NCBI GenBank assembly: GCA_020721205.1 | Contig: DYNF01000036.1 | Location: 1-38,133, forward strand | Direction: 5' to 3' | Source of the DNA: Prochloron sp. SulCav_FS08_3_32_3330 | GTDB lineage: Bacteria; Cyanobacteriota; Cyanobacteriia; Cyanobacteriales; DYNF01 | DNA length: 38,133 nt | In this document: in pieces, positions 1 to 9,156 of the stretch | How the letters are laid out: each line of letters begins with the position of its first letter | How positions within the stretch are numbered: position 1 is the stretch's first letter | Program-made: the position numbers and the translations under genes | Notes under the pieces: model-generated | Seen by the model: the letters and a program-made list of their open reading frames with translations, nothing else | The model's database searches: none | Told to the model about the DNA's origin: nothing

Positions 1-106
1 TTGTGGGAGAGGGGCTGGGGGTGAGGGCTTTTCTGACTTTGAAAACGCCCTGCTATAGATGTAGTGCTGAATACACCACAACGAACAAACTTAATTCAAT
101 TAGTTT

Positions 107-1726
107 CTATATTTCCTCCTCTATTTCCCTTATAATTTCATTTTCATACGCTTTTTCCACTGAACCAACCGAACGAGGTTGAGGAGGAATAGCCGCAATA
201 ATCGCATCAATTACTTTACTAACACAGATTATTTCTAATTCTAAATCATCGGGATATGCTTGTCCTTTTGGCACAATTGCTCTTTTAAATCCTAATTTAG
301 CTGCTTCTTTTAACCTCAATTCCATCTGAGAAACTAATCTTACTTGCCCCCCTAATCCTAATTCTCCAATTAAAACGGTGCGCGGATCTACCACCCGATC
401 CCGAAAACTAGCGACAATGGCGATCGCCATCCCTAGATCCGCCGCCGGTTCTCCCACTCCTAATCCTCCGGCTGAAGCGACATAAGCATCTAATTTTGAG
501 AGGGGTATTCCTACCCTTTTCTCTAACACGGCGAGGATCTGCTGTAAACGGTTATAATCTACTCCTGTAGTAGAGCGACGAGGAGAGGTGTAACTGGTAG
601 GACTGACTAATGCCTGTATTTCCACTACAATGGAGCGAGTACCCTCACAAGCTACCACCGAAGCAGTACCCGGAGAAGGATCCTCCCGATTTCCTAAAAA
701 TAACTCGGAAGGGTTGGAAACCTCAGCTAATCCATGTTCCACCATTTCAAAAATCCCGATTTCATGAGTCGCTCCAAAACGATTTTTTACTGAGCGTAAT
801 AAGCGATGAGAGGCATAGCGATCGCCCTCAAAATATAACACTGTATCCACTAAATGCTCTAAAACTCTGGGTCCGGCGATCGTTCCATCCTTTGTCACAT
901 GACCAACGATTAAGAGGGTAATATTTTCCCGTTTTGCTACCTGCATTAAAGCGGAGGTACATTCCCTCACTTGAGCCACTGAACCGGGAGCGGAATTTAA
1001 AGAAGAAAAATAAAGCGTTTGAATACTATCAATAACAGCAACTTGAGGTTTTAAAGATTCTAATTCTTTAATAATTTCCTCTAAATCTGTTTCTGGCATT
1101 ACATAAATATTCCAGTTATCCGTTGAATTATCTGTTAATATTTCTGGTTTAACTTTTACCACAGAATCCTTCTTTTTCCTGTCTTTATTCCCGTTTTTTG
1201 TAGCGGATTCATCGTCATTAATCTGCGTAATATTTTGTACTTCTTTATGAGTTGCCCCTAAACGACTAGCCCTCAGTTTAATCTGTTGTCCCGATTCCTC
1301 CGCCGATACATATAAAATCCGAGGAAGGGTTTGAGAAAGTTGATTCGCTGTCTGCAATAATAAAGTAGATTTCCCAATCCCTGGATCCCCACCAATCAAA
1401 ACTAAAGAGCCTGGCACCATCCCCCCCCCTAACACCCGATCAAACTCCCCATAACCAGAGGGAAAACGAGGTTGTTCATCGCTGGTAATCTCACTAAATT
1501 TTAAAGAAGCTCTAGGTTTCCCTTCCCCTGTAGAATGGGAAGAATTACGAAGTTGAGACTGCCATCCCCCTCGGCTAAAACTACCATTACTATTACTATT
1601 AGAAGCGGTTTCTTGTATTTGTTCCTCTAAAGTGCCAAAAACATGACAGTTAGGGCATTTTCCGTACCATTGTACTGATTCAGTGCCACATTCGCTACAA
1701 ACATAAACAATACGAGGTTTTGCCAT
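107..1726 (-). CDS. radA: DNA repair protein RadA (Sms)
   Basis: RadA is a RecA-like ATPase that promotes branch migration of recombination intermediates in the cytoplasm. The 539-residue protein shows the family's layout: an N-terminal four-cysteine zinc finger (C10, C13, C24, C27), a Walker A loop GGDPGIGKS near 112-120, the RadA-specific KNRFG motif at 314-318, and a C-terminal Lon-protease-like domain. An extra lysine/asparagine-rich stretch at about 166-204 interrupts the ATPase core and makes the protein longer than the typical ~455 residues. The start is ATG, just after an AT-rich region with no strong Shine-Dalgarno. It is transcribed divergently from rpaB, about 240 bases away. The family call is secure; the role of the insert is unknown. 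Confidence 0.97.
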   Translation of the reverse strand: MAKPRIVYVCSECGTESVQWYGKCPNCHVFGTLEEQIQETASNSNSNGSFSRGGWQSQLRNSSHSTGEGKPRASLKFSEITSDEQPRFPSGYGEFDRVLGGGMVPGSLVLIGGDPGIGKSTLLLQTANQLSQTLPRILYVSAEESGQQIKLRASRLGATHKEVQNITQINDDESATKNGNKDRKKKDSVVKVKPEILTDNSTDNWNIYVMPETDLEEIIKELESLKPQVAVIDSIQTLYFSSLNSAPGSVAQVRECTSALMQVAKRENITLLIVGHVTKDGTIAGPRVLEHLVDTVLYFEGDRYASHRLLRSVKNRFGATHEIGIFEMVEHGLAEVSNPSELFLGNREDPSPGTASVVACEGTRSIVVEIQALVSPTSYTSPRRSTTGVDYNRLQQILAVLEKRVGIPLSKLDAYVASAGGLGVGEPAADLGMAIAIVASFRDRVVDPRTVLIGELGLGGQVRLVSQMELRLKEAAKLGFKRAIVPKGQAYPDDLELEIICVSKVIDAIIAAIPPQPRSVGSVEKAYENEIIREIEEEI

Positions 1727-1950
1727 TTTATTAAAAAAATTTAAAAAATTTAAAATTTAGTTATATTTCTTAAACTTATGTTACGAGAATTTTAAAATAT
1801 ATAGTACAATCTTAACCAACCTGATCCCCTAACAAAATAACTTAAAATTACAATGAGTAAATGCTTTTAGATTAACCAATACTTTTAAAATAAGATTTTT
1901 GATTCAAACAACTTATAATTAAACTTAATGATTAGTAATTTAACTTAAAA

Positions 1951-1956
1951 AAGGAG
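1951..1956 (+). promoter_or_regulatory. Shine-Dalgarno deciding the rpaB start
   Basis: The sequence aaggag is a full anti-16S match 11 bases before TTG 1968. The in-frame GTG at 1956 begins inside it, which argues against the longer start. Confidence 0.7.
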
Positions 1957-1967
1957 TGTTAAGTCCC

Positions 1968-2696
1968 TTGGAAATCCATAAGGAAAAAATCCTCGTCGTA
2001 GATGATGAAGCTAGTATTCGACGCATCTTAGAAACCCGTTTGTCTATGATCGGTTATGATGTAGTCACCGCCGCCGATGGGGAAGAAGCCCTTGATACCT
2101 TTCGTCTAGCTGAACCTGATTTAGTGGTTTTGGATGTGATGATGCCGAAACTCGATGGTTACGGCGTTTGTCAAGAGTTACGCAAAGAGTCTGATGTGCC
2201 GATTATTATGTTAACTGCTTTGGGTGATGTCGCCGATCGCATTACGGGCTTAGAGTTGGGGGCAGATGACTATGTGGTTAAACCTTTTTCACCGAAGGAG
2301 TTAGAAGCGAGGATCCGCTCTGTCTTAAGACGAGTTGATAAAGAAGGAGCGCCCGGGATCCCTAGTTCTGGGGTGATTCACGTTGCTTCGATTAAAATTG
2401 ATACAAATAAGCGTCAAGTTTATAAAGGTGATGATCGAATCCGTTTAACGGGAATGGAGTTTAGTCTATTGGAGTTATTAGTGAGTCGCTCCGGGGAGGC
2501 TTTTTCTCGCTCAGAAATTTTACAGGAAGTGTGGGGATATACTCCTGAGCGTCATGTGGATACTAGAGTGGTAGATGTGCATATCTCTCGTTTAAGAGCA
2601 AAATTAGAGGAAGATCCTTCTAATCCTGAATTAATTTTAACGGCTAGGGGGACGGGGTACTTATTTCAAAGGATTCTGGACTTAACGGATGATTAA
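1968..2696 (+). CDS. rpaB: OmpR-type response regulator RpaB (ycf27)
   Basis: RpaB is the essential cyanobacterial response regulator paired with the NblS/Hik33 kinase; it controls high-light and photosystem genes. The protein has a receiver domain (acidic pair near D12/D13, phospho-acceptor D56 in VVLDVMMPK, conserved lysine in VVKPFSP) and an OmpR/PhoB winged helix (EVWGY, RVVDVHISRLR, GTGYLF). I chose TTG at 1968, giving MEIHKEKILVVDDE, because aaggag at 1951-1956 lies 11 bases upstream and known RpaB proteins begin at this point. A GTG at 1956 would add four residues but overlaps the Shine-Dalgarno itself. Sequence conservation is very high throughout, so the assignment is firm; only the start codon is open. 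Confidence 0.95.
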   Translation: MEIHKEKILVVDDEASIRRILETRLSMIGYDVVTAADGEEALDTFRLAEPDLVVLDVMMPKLDGYGVCQELRKESDVPIIMLTALGDVADRITGLELGADDYVVKPFSPKELEARIRSVLRRVDKEGAPGIPSSGVIHVASIKIDTNKRQVYKGDDRIRLTGMEFSLLELLVSRSGEAFSRSEILQEVWGYTPERHVDTRVVDVHISRLRAKLEEDPSNPELILTARGTGYLFQRILDLTDD

Positions 2697-2716
2697 AAAT
2701 TAAAAATCAAATTATT

Positions 2717-2805
2717 ATTCGTTATTTGTTATTCGTTATTCATAAAATAATCATTAATATTTTAAATAAATTTACTATATAAAATACAAATAACAAGTAA
2801 CGAAT
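2717..2805. repeat. Inverted repeat with heptamer character after rpaB
   Basis: Two 17-base arms, attcgttatttgttatt at 2717-2733 and aataacaagtaacgaat at 2789-2805, are inverted copies with one mismatch around a 55-base AT-rich loop. The left arm consists of ttattcg/ttatttg heptamer steps, like the short tandem heptamers known from cyanobacterial spacers. There is no T-tract, so it is not a classical terminator. Confidence 0.6.
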
Positions 2806-2831
2806 CATTAAAAACTTACAATTAATAATTA

Positions 2832-3479
2832 ATGAATAAATCAAACAATCAGAATTATATACGTTTATTGCCTTTTATTGTGGGGTCAATAGGAGGTTTT
2901 TTCTTGTTAATTAATCGTTTTACTACCCCCGTTTTATTAGATTCTCAAGCGCGATCGGATGTGGTAGGGGTGATTTTATGCGGTTTTTTAATTTTAATTG
3001 GTTTAATTTGGCAAAATATTCAGCCCGTTTCTCCTGATGTAGTAGAATTAATTGGAGAACAAGGATTTGAATTGGCTGAATTTTTACCCGATCCGATTAA
3101 AACGGAATTAGCATGGGCAAGTCATTTAATTTTAACTAATACTGTGACTACTTCAATTATTATTTATCATCAAGATCAAGTAATATTAAAAAGGGGCATT
3201 TTAGGGCAGAATAATCAAGTTAAAACCGGGGCAATTGTGCAAAAAGTATTAACACAAAAAAAAGCGATTTATTTAGTAGATTTAAAGTTATATCCGGGCA
3301 GAATAGAATTTGATTATTTTCCTGAGAATATTCAAGGAATTATTTGTCAACCTTTAGGAGATCAAGGTGTTATGATCTTAGGAGCAAATGCCCCTCGTAG
3401 TTATAGCAAAAAAGATGAAAATTGGATTGAAGGAATAGCAGATAAATTAACAGAAAGTTTGCGTTATCTTCATGAATAA
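2832..3479 (+). CDS. Cofactor assembly of complex C subunit B (CCB2/CCB4 family)
   Basis: Members of this family take part in covalent attachment of haem c(i) to cytochrome b6 during b6f complex assembly in the thylakoid membrane. The 215-residue protein has two N-terminal membrane segments (about 11-27 and 43-60), then a soluble domain with the features I recall for cyanobacterial CCB2/CCB4 homologues: PDVVELIGEQGFEL, a TELAWAS stretch and an IIYHQDQVILKRGILG core. Length matches the family. It follows rpaB on the same strand across a 135-base repeat-bearing spacer, so co-transcription is possible but not shown. The ATG start has no clear Shine-Dalgarno. The family call rests on recognised sequence, without an alignment. 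Confidence 0.8.
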   Translation: MNKSNNQNYIRLLPFIVGSIGGFFLLINRFTTPVLLDSQARSDVVGVILCGFLILIGLIWQNIQPVSPDVVELIGEQGFELAEFLPDPIKTELAWASHLILTNTVTTSIIIYHQDQVILKRGILGQNNQVKTGAIVQKVLTQKKAIYLVDLKLYPGRIEFDYFPENIQGIICQPLGDQGVMILGANAPRSYSKKDENWIEGIADKLTESLRYLHE

Positions 3480-3486
3480 ATCCCGT

Positions 3487-3702
3487 TTGTTGTTGGGCTT
3501 TAGCACTATTTCCATTAATTATTTAGTGCTAAAGCACAACAACGAACAATTTATTAGTGCTAAAGCACAACAACGAACAATTATTTAGTGCTAAAGCACA
3601 ACAACGAACAATTTATTAGTGCTAAAGCACAACAACGAACAATTATTCGTGCTAAAGCACAACAACGAACAATTATTAGTGCTAAAGCACAACAACGAAC
3701 AA
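3487..3702. repeat. Six-copy 30/31-bp tandem repeat with inverted leading copy
   Basis: Units built on gtgctaaagcacaacaacga begin at 3525, 3556, 3587, 3618, 3648 and 3678 (periods 31, 31, 31, 30, 30). A single inverted copy precedes them at 3487-3510 (tttgttgttgggctttagca). Each unit contains a small palindrome gtgct-aa-agcac. The array fills the gap between two convergent genes and stops two bases before the stop codon of the minus-strand gene. The inverted copy can pair with any forward copy, so it may act as a hairpin barrier between the two transcripts. Confidence 0.9.
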
Positions 3703-3703
3703 T

Positions 3704-6688
3704 TTAGATAGACTGTAATTCTTTTTGCAATTGTATTACTTGAGCCGAAACAATGGGATTAGAATCATTTTTTAACATCGGTAATAACTCTAAACAAATA
3801 CGAGGACTAGCTTCCTTCAAATACCATAATACCGCCTCTCTTACTACATTATTCGGATGACGTAAACAGACTAAAGTCGCTTCTTTCGTAATAGTCCATC
3901 GTTGCGATCGCCCTAAATGAAAACAACAGGCTAAAGTCCAGTCTGATAGAAAATGACGAAAAGTAATTAAATGACGGAGGCGATCGCTCGGTTTCATTGG
4001 TTTATAAGGTACAATTGTATCAATAACCGCCAATTTAGTTAAATTAAGATTTAAACCTCCATCTAATAATTCTAAAATTAAAGCTTTTTGAGGTAAATCT
4101 AAAGTATTATCTAAAAGTTCTAACCCTAAAGCGATACTATTTTGAGAATCAGAGTTTAAATTTAAAAGTGCCGCTTGAATCGAAGATAAAGGATATAAAA
4201 ATTGCATTAAAAAGAAACAACGCTCTAAAAGATCTTTTTGCATACCCATTAAAGCAGAATTAAGTAAATCCACTTCTTCACAAGAAACTCGATCATTATT
4301 TAAGTCTAATCTTGCTCCATAAATTTGTCCTAATAATAATAATTCTTGATCAATTAAAGTTTCAATCCCACTACGTCCTAGTTGATCTAAAACTGTTTCA
4401 ATACCCATTTCACCTCCAGTTTTTAAGATGATTCGTAAAATATTACGTCTTGCTAATCCCCAACTACTCATTAGTTGATTAACTAATTCATTAAAGGCTT
4501 CAGGCGTAGCAATTTCTGCCATTAATCCCCACATTTGAGACCGAATAAAATCAGATTGACGAGAATCTATTGCCAAATTTATTAAAAATGGTAAGGCATC
4601 ATTTCCCATATTAATTAAAGTTTGTCTGGCAACTTCTCTTGTAGATTTGTAACTCAATCCTTTTAATAAAGAAGGATAATAATTATTGATTCTTTTTGCA
4701 CCAATAACTTCTAATAAAGCGGATCTTACTTTTGCCGATTCATCTTGAAGTAATGAGGGAATATATTTAATAATAAATTCTAGATCCGTAATATCTTTAA
4801 GAGCTTGAGTCCCTACAATACGCTCTCTTTCCTTCGGTGAAAGTAACATTTTTTCTAAAGAGGCTTCTGCTTGGCTACTTTCTTGAGCATTCCCTTGACG
4901 AAACAGTAAACTAGCGGCTGTACCCCTCACTACGGCATCTACACGCTCATTTAAGTAAGGCTTAAGGATTTTTGGATCCAGATCCGTTTGAGATAACCAT
5001 AAATAACGTAAAGCTAATCCTAACACTTCAATGGGAGGTTTTTTCTCTACTAAACGCTGAACTTCTAAACGATAAGTAGTAGTAGGATTTTTTAACATCG
5101 CTGTTAAACTCTGTTTTTGTAAAGAAGGAGATAAAGTCGTTAAAAGAGGAGATAAAACCTCCCCTGCATTCATCGGATCAATACGCTCTAAAAGTTGAAT
5201 ACAAGAGCGTTGATCCGCTTCTGTGGTTTTCTGAGCTAAAGATTCTAAAATTGCCCGTTTAAAGGCTTTTAAATCCACATCCCCAAAACCTAAACGCCCT
5301 TTCTCCGCCCCATCTACTAATAAACTCACATAATTTGATCTTAAAAACCATGCACTTAACGCCCAAACCGTCGAAAAAACCACAATAGCTCCGATAAAGA
5401 TTCCTCCCTGTAATTGTCTTAATGCTTCGATATTTTTGTCAGGAAAACTCCATTTTAAGAGTTTGATTCCGACTAAAATTGTGATGCCCGTTAAACCCGT
5501 CGCCAAAGGTTGGGCAACTCCCTGTACAAAGGTTTGAATTGAACTTCTAATTTCACTAGGGAGGGGTTGAAATAAAAATGGTTCAATACCCGCAATCAGA
5601 GTATAACGTAATAATTCATCAAAAAATCTAAGGATAATTGATCCCCAAAAGATAATTTGAGCGGCGGAAATCATCGCATTTAAGCCTAGAAATTGATTTA
5701 GAATTAGTGTTATTACACCTAATACTGAGAGAGAAATAGGTAAAAACATAGCGGCAACGAATACTCCTAGACGTTCTACGGCTCGACTAGAAACAAACCA
5801 TTGAGTTCCTAACTCTACTAATCCTAAAATACCCGAATAGAGACCTAAAAATTTAGCCATTGCATCGCCACTATATTGAGTATCTAGTTCTCCTAAATAT
5901 TGAAATTCTACTAATAGATATAATACTTCTCCCATGATGAAAAACAGAAACAAAGGAATAATATATTTTCTCAAAGAGCGATCGGTTTTTTTCGAGGCAT
6001 AACTACTTTGTAAATCTTCGATTTCTCTGACGGGGGTATCAGGAAAAGCTTGTTTATATTTTTTAGTTAAATAAAAGAGGATAGTTCCACCAATGATTAT
6101 CATTCCCCCTGCTACCCAGAGAATATTTTTTACTCCAATCAAGGGAATTAAAATTAAAGAAAGGGAAAATCCAGCGATTACATCTCCCATTAATAAACCA
6201 CTAGAAATAATGGGATAAGTACGTTTAATTTCCCGAATATTAAAGATTTGATTTGCCGCTACTTGGGTATTAAGATCGTTGAGAATATCTTGAGCATCTA
6301 GCCATAAACGTAAAACAAAAATTGTAGCAACGGCGATAATTTCTATATTAATGGCAATCCGAAATAGGATTAAAGGTAGAGACATTAATAAGACAATCAC
6401 AATAAAAACTTGTCGTAGGGGAAGGTTTTTTTGTAACCAAGAATAGAGAAAACCTAGCCCCGAACTCATGACGGCACTAGCAATATAAATAAAAGGTAAA
6501 TTTTCTGCACCACATCTTTCTAAAAAGAGTGCTACTACTGCCTGTTCTAACCATACCATGCCGATGGAAGTGATGGTATAGAAGACAAACATTAAAAATG
6601 TGCGCTCTCCTTCTTCAGGGCGTAAGTTAACAAGTTTGAGAATTTTTGAGCGCCAATCATTACGAGGACGAGAACGGATTGTTTTCAT
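3704..6688 (-). CDS. ATP/ADP-carrier-like (NTT/TLC type) membrane protein with C-terminal HEAT repeats
   Basis: The 994-residue protein has two halves. Residues 1-455 hold about twelve hydrophobic segments resembling the nucleotide transporter (NTT/TLC) and major-facilitator folds, starting with the LVNLRPEEGERTF lead-in typical of this group. Residues about 470-994 are soluble helical repeats (e.g. DAVVRGTAASLLFR, SAKVRSALLEVIGA, NNVVREAVLWYLKEAS) of the HEAT type, which usually serve as protein-docking scaffolds. Similar fusions occur in cyanobacteria; their substrate is not known to me, and true ATP/ADP exchange should not be assumed. The ATG lies three bases after the glycosyltransferase stop, so the two genes are almost certainly translated from one mRNA. 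Envelope or thylakoid location is inferred. Confidence 0.75.
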   Translation of the reverse strand: MKTIRSRPRNDWRSKILKLVNLRPEEGERTFLMFVFYTITSIGMVWLEQAVVALFLERCGAENLPFIYIASAVMSSGLGFLYSWLQKNLPLRQVFIVIVLLMSLPLILFRIAINIEIIAVATIFVLRLWLDAQDILNDLNTQVAANQIFNIREIKRTYPIISSGLLMGDVIAGFSLSLILIPLIGVKNILWVAGGMIIIGGTILFYLTKKYKQAFPDTPVREIEDLQSSYASKKTDRSLRKYIIPLFLFFIMGEVLYLLVEFQYLGELDTQYSGDAMAKFLGLYSGILGLVELGTQWFVSSRAVERLGVFVAAMFLPISLSVLGVITLILNQFLGLNAMISAAQIIFWGSIILRFFDELLRYTLIAGIEPFLFQPLPSEIRSSIQTFVQGVAQPLATGLTGITILVGIKLLKWSFPDKNIEALRQLQGGIFIGAIVVFSTVWALSAWFLRSNYVSLLVDGAEKGRLGFGDVDLKAFKRAILESLAQKTTEADQRSCIQLLERIDPMNAGEVLSPLLTTLSPSLQKQSLTAMLKNPTTTYRLEVQRLVEKKPPIEVLGLALRYLWLSQTDLDPKILKPYLNERVDAVVRGTAASLLFRQGNAQESSQAEASLEKMLLSPKERERIVGTQALKDITDLEFIIKYIPSLLQDESAKVRSALLEVIGAKRINNYYPSLLKGLSYKSTREVARQTLINMGNDALPFLINLAIDSRQSDFIRSQMWGLMAEIATPEAFNELVNQLMSSWGLARRNILRIILKTGGEMGIETVLDQLGRSGIETLIDQELLLLGQIYGARLDLNNDRVSCEEVDLLNSALMGMQKDLLERCFFLMQFLYPLSSIQAALLNLNSDSQNSIALGLELLDNTLDLPQKALILELLDGGLNLNLTKLAVIDTIVPYKPMKPSDRLRHLITFRHFLSDWTLACCFHLGRSQRWTITKEATLVCLRHPNNVVREAVLWYLKEASPRICLELLPMLKNDSNPIVSAQVIQLQKELQSI

Positions 6689-6691
6689 TAG

Positions 6692-7876
6692 TTACTTATT
6701 CCCCGATCGCTGATCTAAAATACAATCATAAACATTTAATGTTTGTTGAGCTAGTTTTCCCCATTGAAAACGCTCTTGTAAATCTCGATAAGCATTTTCC
6801 GTGAGAAATTTTCCATAATCGGGATTTTTCAATACTTCTAAGATACCCCATGCAAGGGAATCCGAATTATTTACATGAGTAACTATCCCCGTTTTTCCAT
6901 GTTGTACCACTTCAGGTAGTCCTCCCGTACTAGATACCACCACCGGAACACGCGCGGCAAAACTTTCAAGCGCAACGATCCCAAAAGGCTCATATAAACT
7001 CGGAAAAACCGCACAATCAGCGATCGTTTGAAACTTATCCAGATCTTCATCACTCATAAAACCCGTAAAAGTACATTTATCACCGATTCCTAGATGCCAA
7101 GCTTGATTTTTTAAATGATTCGTATTTCCCCCGCCAATAATCACAATTTTTACATTTCCATTCATTTCCCATAACACCTTTGGCACAGCATTTAATAACA
7201 CAGAAATGCCTTTTTCATAAGTCATACGTCCCACATAATAAATAATTTTTTCCTCATCCCTTGCAAAAAGACGACGAAAACCGATCGCATCAAAATCTGG
7301 CTCATGTTGTTTCTTTTCAGGACAAATACCATTATAGATTACATCTACCCGCTCTTTCTGCGTCTGTAAAGCCCTACCCACTTCCTCACGCATATAGTTA
7401 CTACACACAATCACACGCCACGCCTCCTGTGCTAACTGTCTTTCCTTTTCAGCGATATAACGGTGAGTATCATTGTGAATACCATTATGACGACCATATT
7501 CCGTAGCGTGAATCGTCGCAACGAGAGGCAGATTAAAATGATGTTTAAGAGCGATCGCCGCATCTCCTACCAGCCAATCATGAGCGTGAAGAAGATCAAA
7601 ATCACCTTGTTCCTTAATTAAATTACCACCATAGCCCCCCATGCTATGATTCATATTACCGATCCAATTAAAAAAATAATCACTGTATTGCACAGGTACT
7701 CGATGAATATGGATCCCATTTACTATTTCAGAAGAAGGAGCCTGACCAAACTCCATCGTCATTAAATGGACTTCATGCCCCAACTTGACGATTTCTGGAT
7801 ATAATTCTGCTACATGACGGGCGATCCCGCCCACGAGCCGAGGAGGAAACTCCCAAGCGAGTACCAATATTTTCAT
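6692..7876 (-). CDS. Glycosyltransferase family 4 protein, glycogen/starch-synthase-like
   Basis: This is a GT-B fold, retaining glycosyltransferase. It opens with KILVLAWEFPPRLVGGIARH, the glycine-rich loop (VGG, about 15-17) shared with starch and glycogen synthases. The C-terminal half has YVGRMTYEKG (214-223) and the nucleotide-sugar E-x7-E motif, E296 and E304 in EPFGIVALE. I chose ATG 7876 (394 residues) because homologues begin at MKILVLAWEFPP; an ATG at 7933 would add 19 unrelated residues. Donor and acceptor cannot be told from sequence; cell-envelope or storage polysaccharide are the usual roles of this subfamily. It is the first gene of a two-gene unit with the HEAT transporter-like gene, three bases apart. 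Confidence 0.85.
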   Translation of the reverse strand: MKILVLAWEFPPRLVGGIARHVAELYPEIVKLGHEVHLMTMEFGQAPSSEIVNGIHIHRVPVQYSDYFFNWIGNMNHSMGGYGGNLIKEQGDFDLLHAHDWLVGDAAIALKHHFNLPLVATIHATEYGRHNGIHNDTHRYIAEKERQLAQEAWRVIVCSNYMREEVGRALQTQKERVDVIYNGICPEKKQHEPDFDAIGFRRLFARDEEKIIYYVGRMTYEKGISVLLNAVPKVLWEMNGNVKIVIIGGGNTNHLKNQAWHLGIGDKCTFTGFMSDEDLDKFQTIADCAVFPSLYEPFGIVALESFAARVPVVVSSTGGLPEVVQHGKTGIVTHVNNSDSLAWGILEVLKNPDYGKFLTENAYRDLQERFQWGKLAQQTLNVYDCILDQRSGNK

Positions 7877-8069
7877 AAGTACCAATAAATATGATGAATT
7901 TTTATTATTATAAACAATCTTAGAGAAATTCAAAATTCAAAATTTGGAAAAATTCTCCAAAAAAACCTCATCCCGTAATGATACTTGGTATTTTGTCTAT
8001 TGAAAACATAGAGACTATACTAAAAACAAGATCAGTAACTATCCAAGAAATTAAAGGAGATTGAAAGTT

Positions 8070-8510
8070 ATGACTGTAATGACAGATTTAAAACAATTAT
8101 ATGAAATAGATGATAGTTTATGGTTAGAAGAAACTATTTTTTTATTAAAAACCAAACAATTTAATGAATTAGACTTAGACAATTTAATTGAGGAGTTAGA
8201 AGCCTTGGGTAAAAGTGATTTTAATAAAGTTAAAAGTTTACTAAGACAAATAATAATTCATTTATTATTATTACAATATTGGACAAAAGAATCTGAAAGA
8301 AATCAAAAACATTGGCGAGGAGAAATTCAAACTTTTAGATTTGATTTAAACAATAATTTAACCACTAATTTTCAAAATAAATTAAATCAAGAATTAGAAT
8401 CAATTTATCAAAATGCCGTAAAATTCGTTAAAATTAAAACAGACTTAAAAGATTTTCCGATAAAATGTCCCTACACTTTAGAACAAATTTTAGAAGAAAA
8501 TTATTATTGA
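8070..8510 (+). CDS. DUF29 domain-containing protein
   Basis: A 146-residue soluble protein of the DUF29 family, common and often multicopy in cyanobacteria, with no established function. It shows the family pattern: LYEIDDSLWLEETIFLLK, a second helix LDLDNLIEELEALG, then LLRQIIIHLLLLQYW, and W/R residues in the middle. I took ATG 8070 because aaaggaga at 8053-8060 sits nine bases upstream; a TTG at 8061 is closer than a Shine-Dalgarno normally allows. The gene stands alone between the glycosyltransferase operon (divergent) and a small unknown gene (convergent). DUF29 genes often sit among mobile or accessory loci, but nothing here shows transfer. Confidence 0.85.
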   Translation: MTVMTDLKQLYEIDDSLWLEETIFLLKTKQFNELDLDNLIEELEALGKSDFNKVKSLLRQIIIHLLLLQYWTKESERNQKHWRGEIQTFRFDLNNNLTTNFQNKLNQELESIYQNAVKFVKIKTDLKDFPIKCPYTLEQILEENYY

Positions 8511-8552
8511 TCTATTATAATTTATTCAAGATGGCTAATAACAATAAGAATG

Positions 8553-8618
8553 AGTAGGGTGCGTCAGACTATAAATCTTAATATAATAAAGAAAATTAAT
8601 AAATCTGATGCTCTCTAC
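8553..8618. repeat. Imperfect inverted repeat (ggtgcgtcaga type)
   Basis: The left arm gtagggtgcgtcaga (8554-8568) and right arm tctgatgctctctac (8604-8618) pair at 12 of 15 positions around a short AT-rich loop, between two convergent genes. Elements with ggtgcgtcaga ends are frequent in cyanobacterial spacers. It could stop transcription from either side. Confidence 0.55.
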
Positions 8619-8631
8619 AATCTAATTTAAG

Positions 8632-8973
8632 TTACTTAATAGCTTCAAAAATAGCAGTTAATAAACGTTTTTGAATTGCGGGAGTTTCTAATACTTTTTT
8701 ATCACACAAAAAAGGTTGAATCCCTAACAAGGTTATATCATATTTCACCTTAAGATTAAAACCGCTATTCTCAAAAATAGTTTCATATTCAGGAGGTACT
8801 GGTATATTATTAAGCCAATATTCACCATGAATTGTTTGATTATCGTAAAAAGCAATACCTAAATTACCTTTATCATAGCGAAAAAATTTAATTTGTTTTA
8901 CTGTACGTTGTTTTATACCAGTTACATCTGATATTAAATCACCTATTTTAAAGATTGAACCAAGATCAAACAT
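8632..8973 (-). CDS. Small hypothetical protein (113 aa)
   Basis: I do not recognise this protein. It begins MFDLGSIFKIGDLISDVTGI, lacks a signal peptide or membrane segment, and appears to be alternating beta and loop (VKQIKFFRYDKGNLGIAFYD) followed by a short helical end. Translation is supported by a good Shine-Dalgarno: the minus strand reads gaggag eight bases before the ATG. It has its own small spacer on both sides and is not obviously in an operon; glyQ lies upstream on the same strand after about 180 bases holding a weak inverted repeat. Codon use resembles its neighbours. It is probably a real gene of unknown role. Confidence 0.65.
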   Translation of the reverse strand: MFDLGSIFKIGDLISDVTGIKQRTVKQIKFFRYDKGNLGIAFYDNQTIHGEYWLNNIPVPPEYETIFENSGFNLKVKYDITLLGIQPFLCDKKVLETPAIQKRLLTAIFEAIK

Positions 8974-9156
8974 TTAAGTTAACTCCTCTTTATTCTTAAT
9001 TAATTTATTATAGCAAATAATTGAGCTATTATATAATAATACCAATTACTTTTTTTTGTACAATAGGTATCTTATGTATAAATAAATTAGTGGGCAACTA
9101 ATACTATGATGAACTTTACAGTAATCAAATACTATTTCATTACCCACCTTACATAA

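Noticed and set aside
1-106. Possible gene fragment at the left edge
   Set aside because: No open frame or family motif; the stretch holds a G-rich run and a degenerate piece of the caccacaacgaac repeat.
610-921. 103-codon frame on the + strand inside radA
   Set aside because: It is antisense to well-conserved RadA sequence, resembles no family and has no Shine-Dalgarno.
3525-3700. Six regularly spaced repeats as a possible CRISPR array
   Set aside because: The units are directly abutting with near-identical sequence over the full 30-31 bases; there are no variable spacers and no cas genes.
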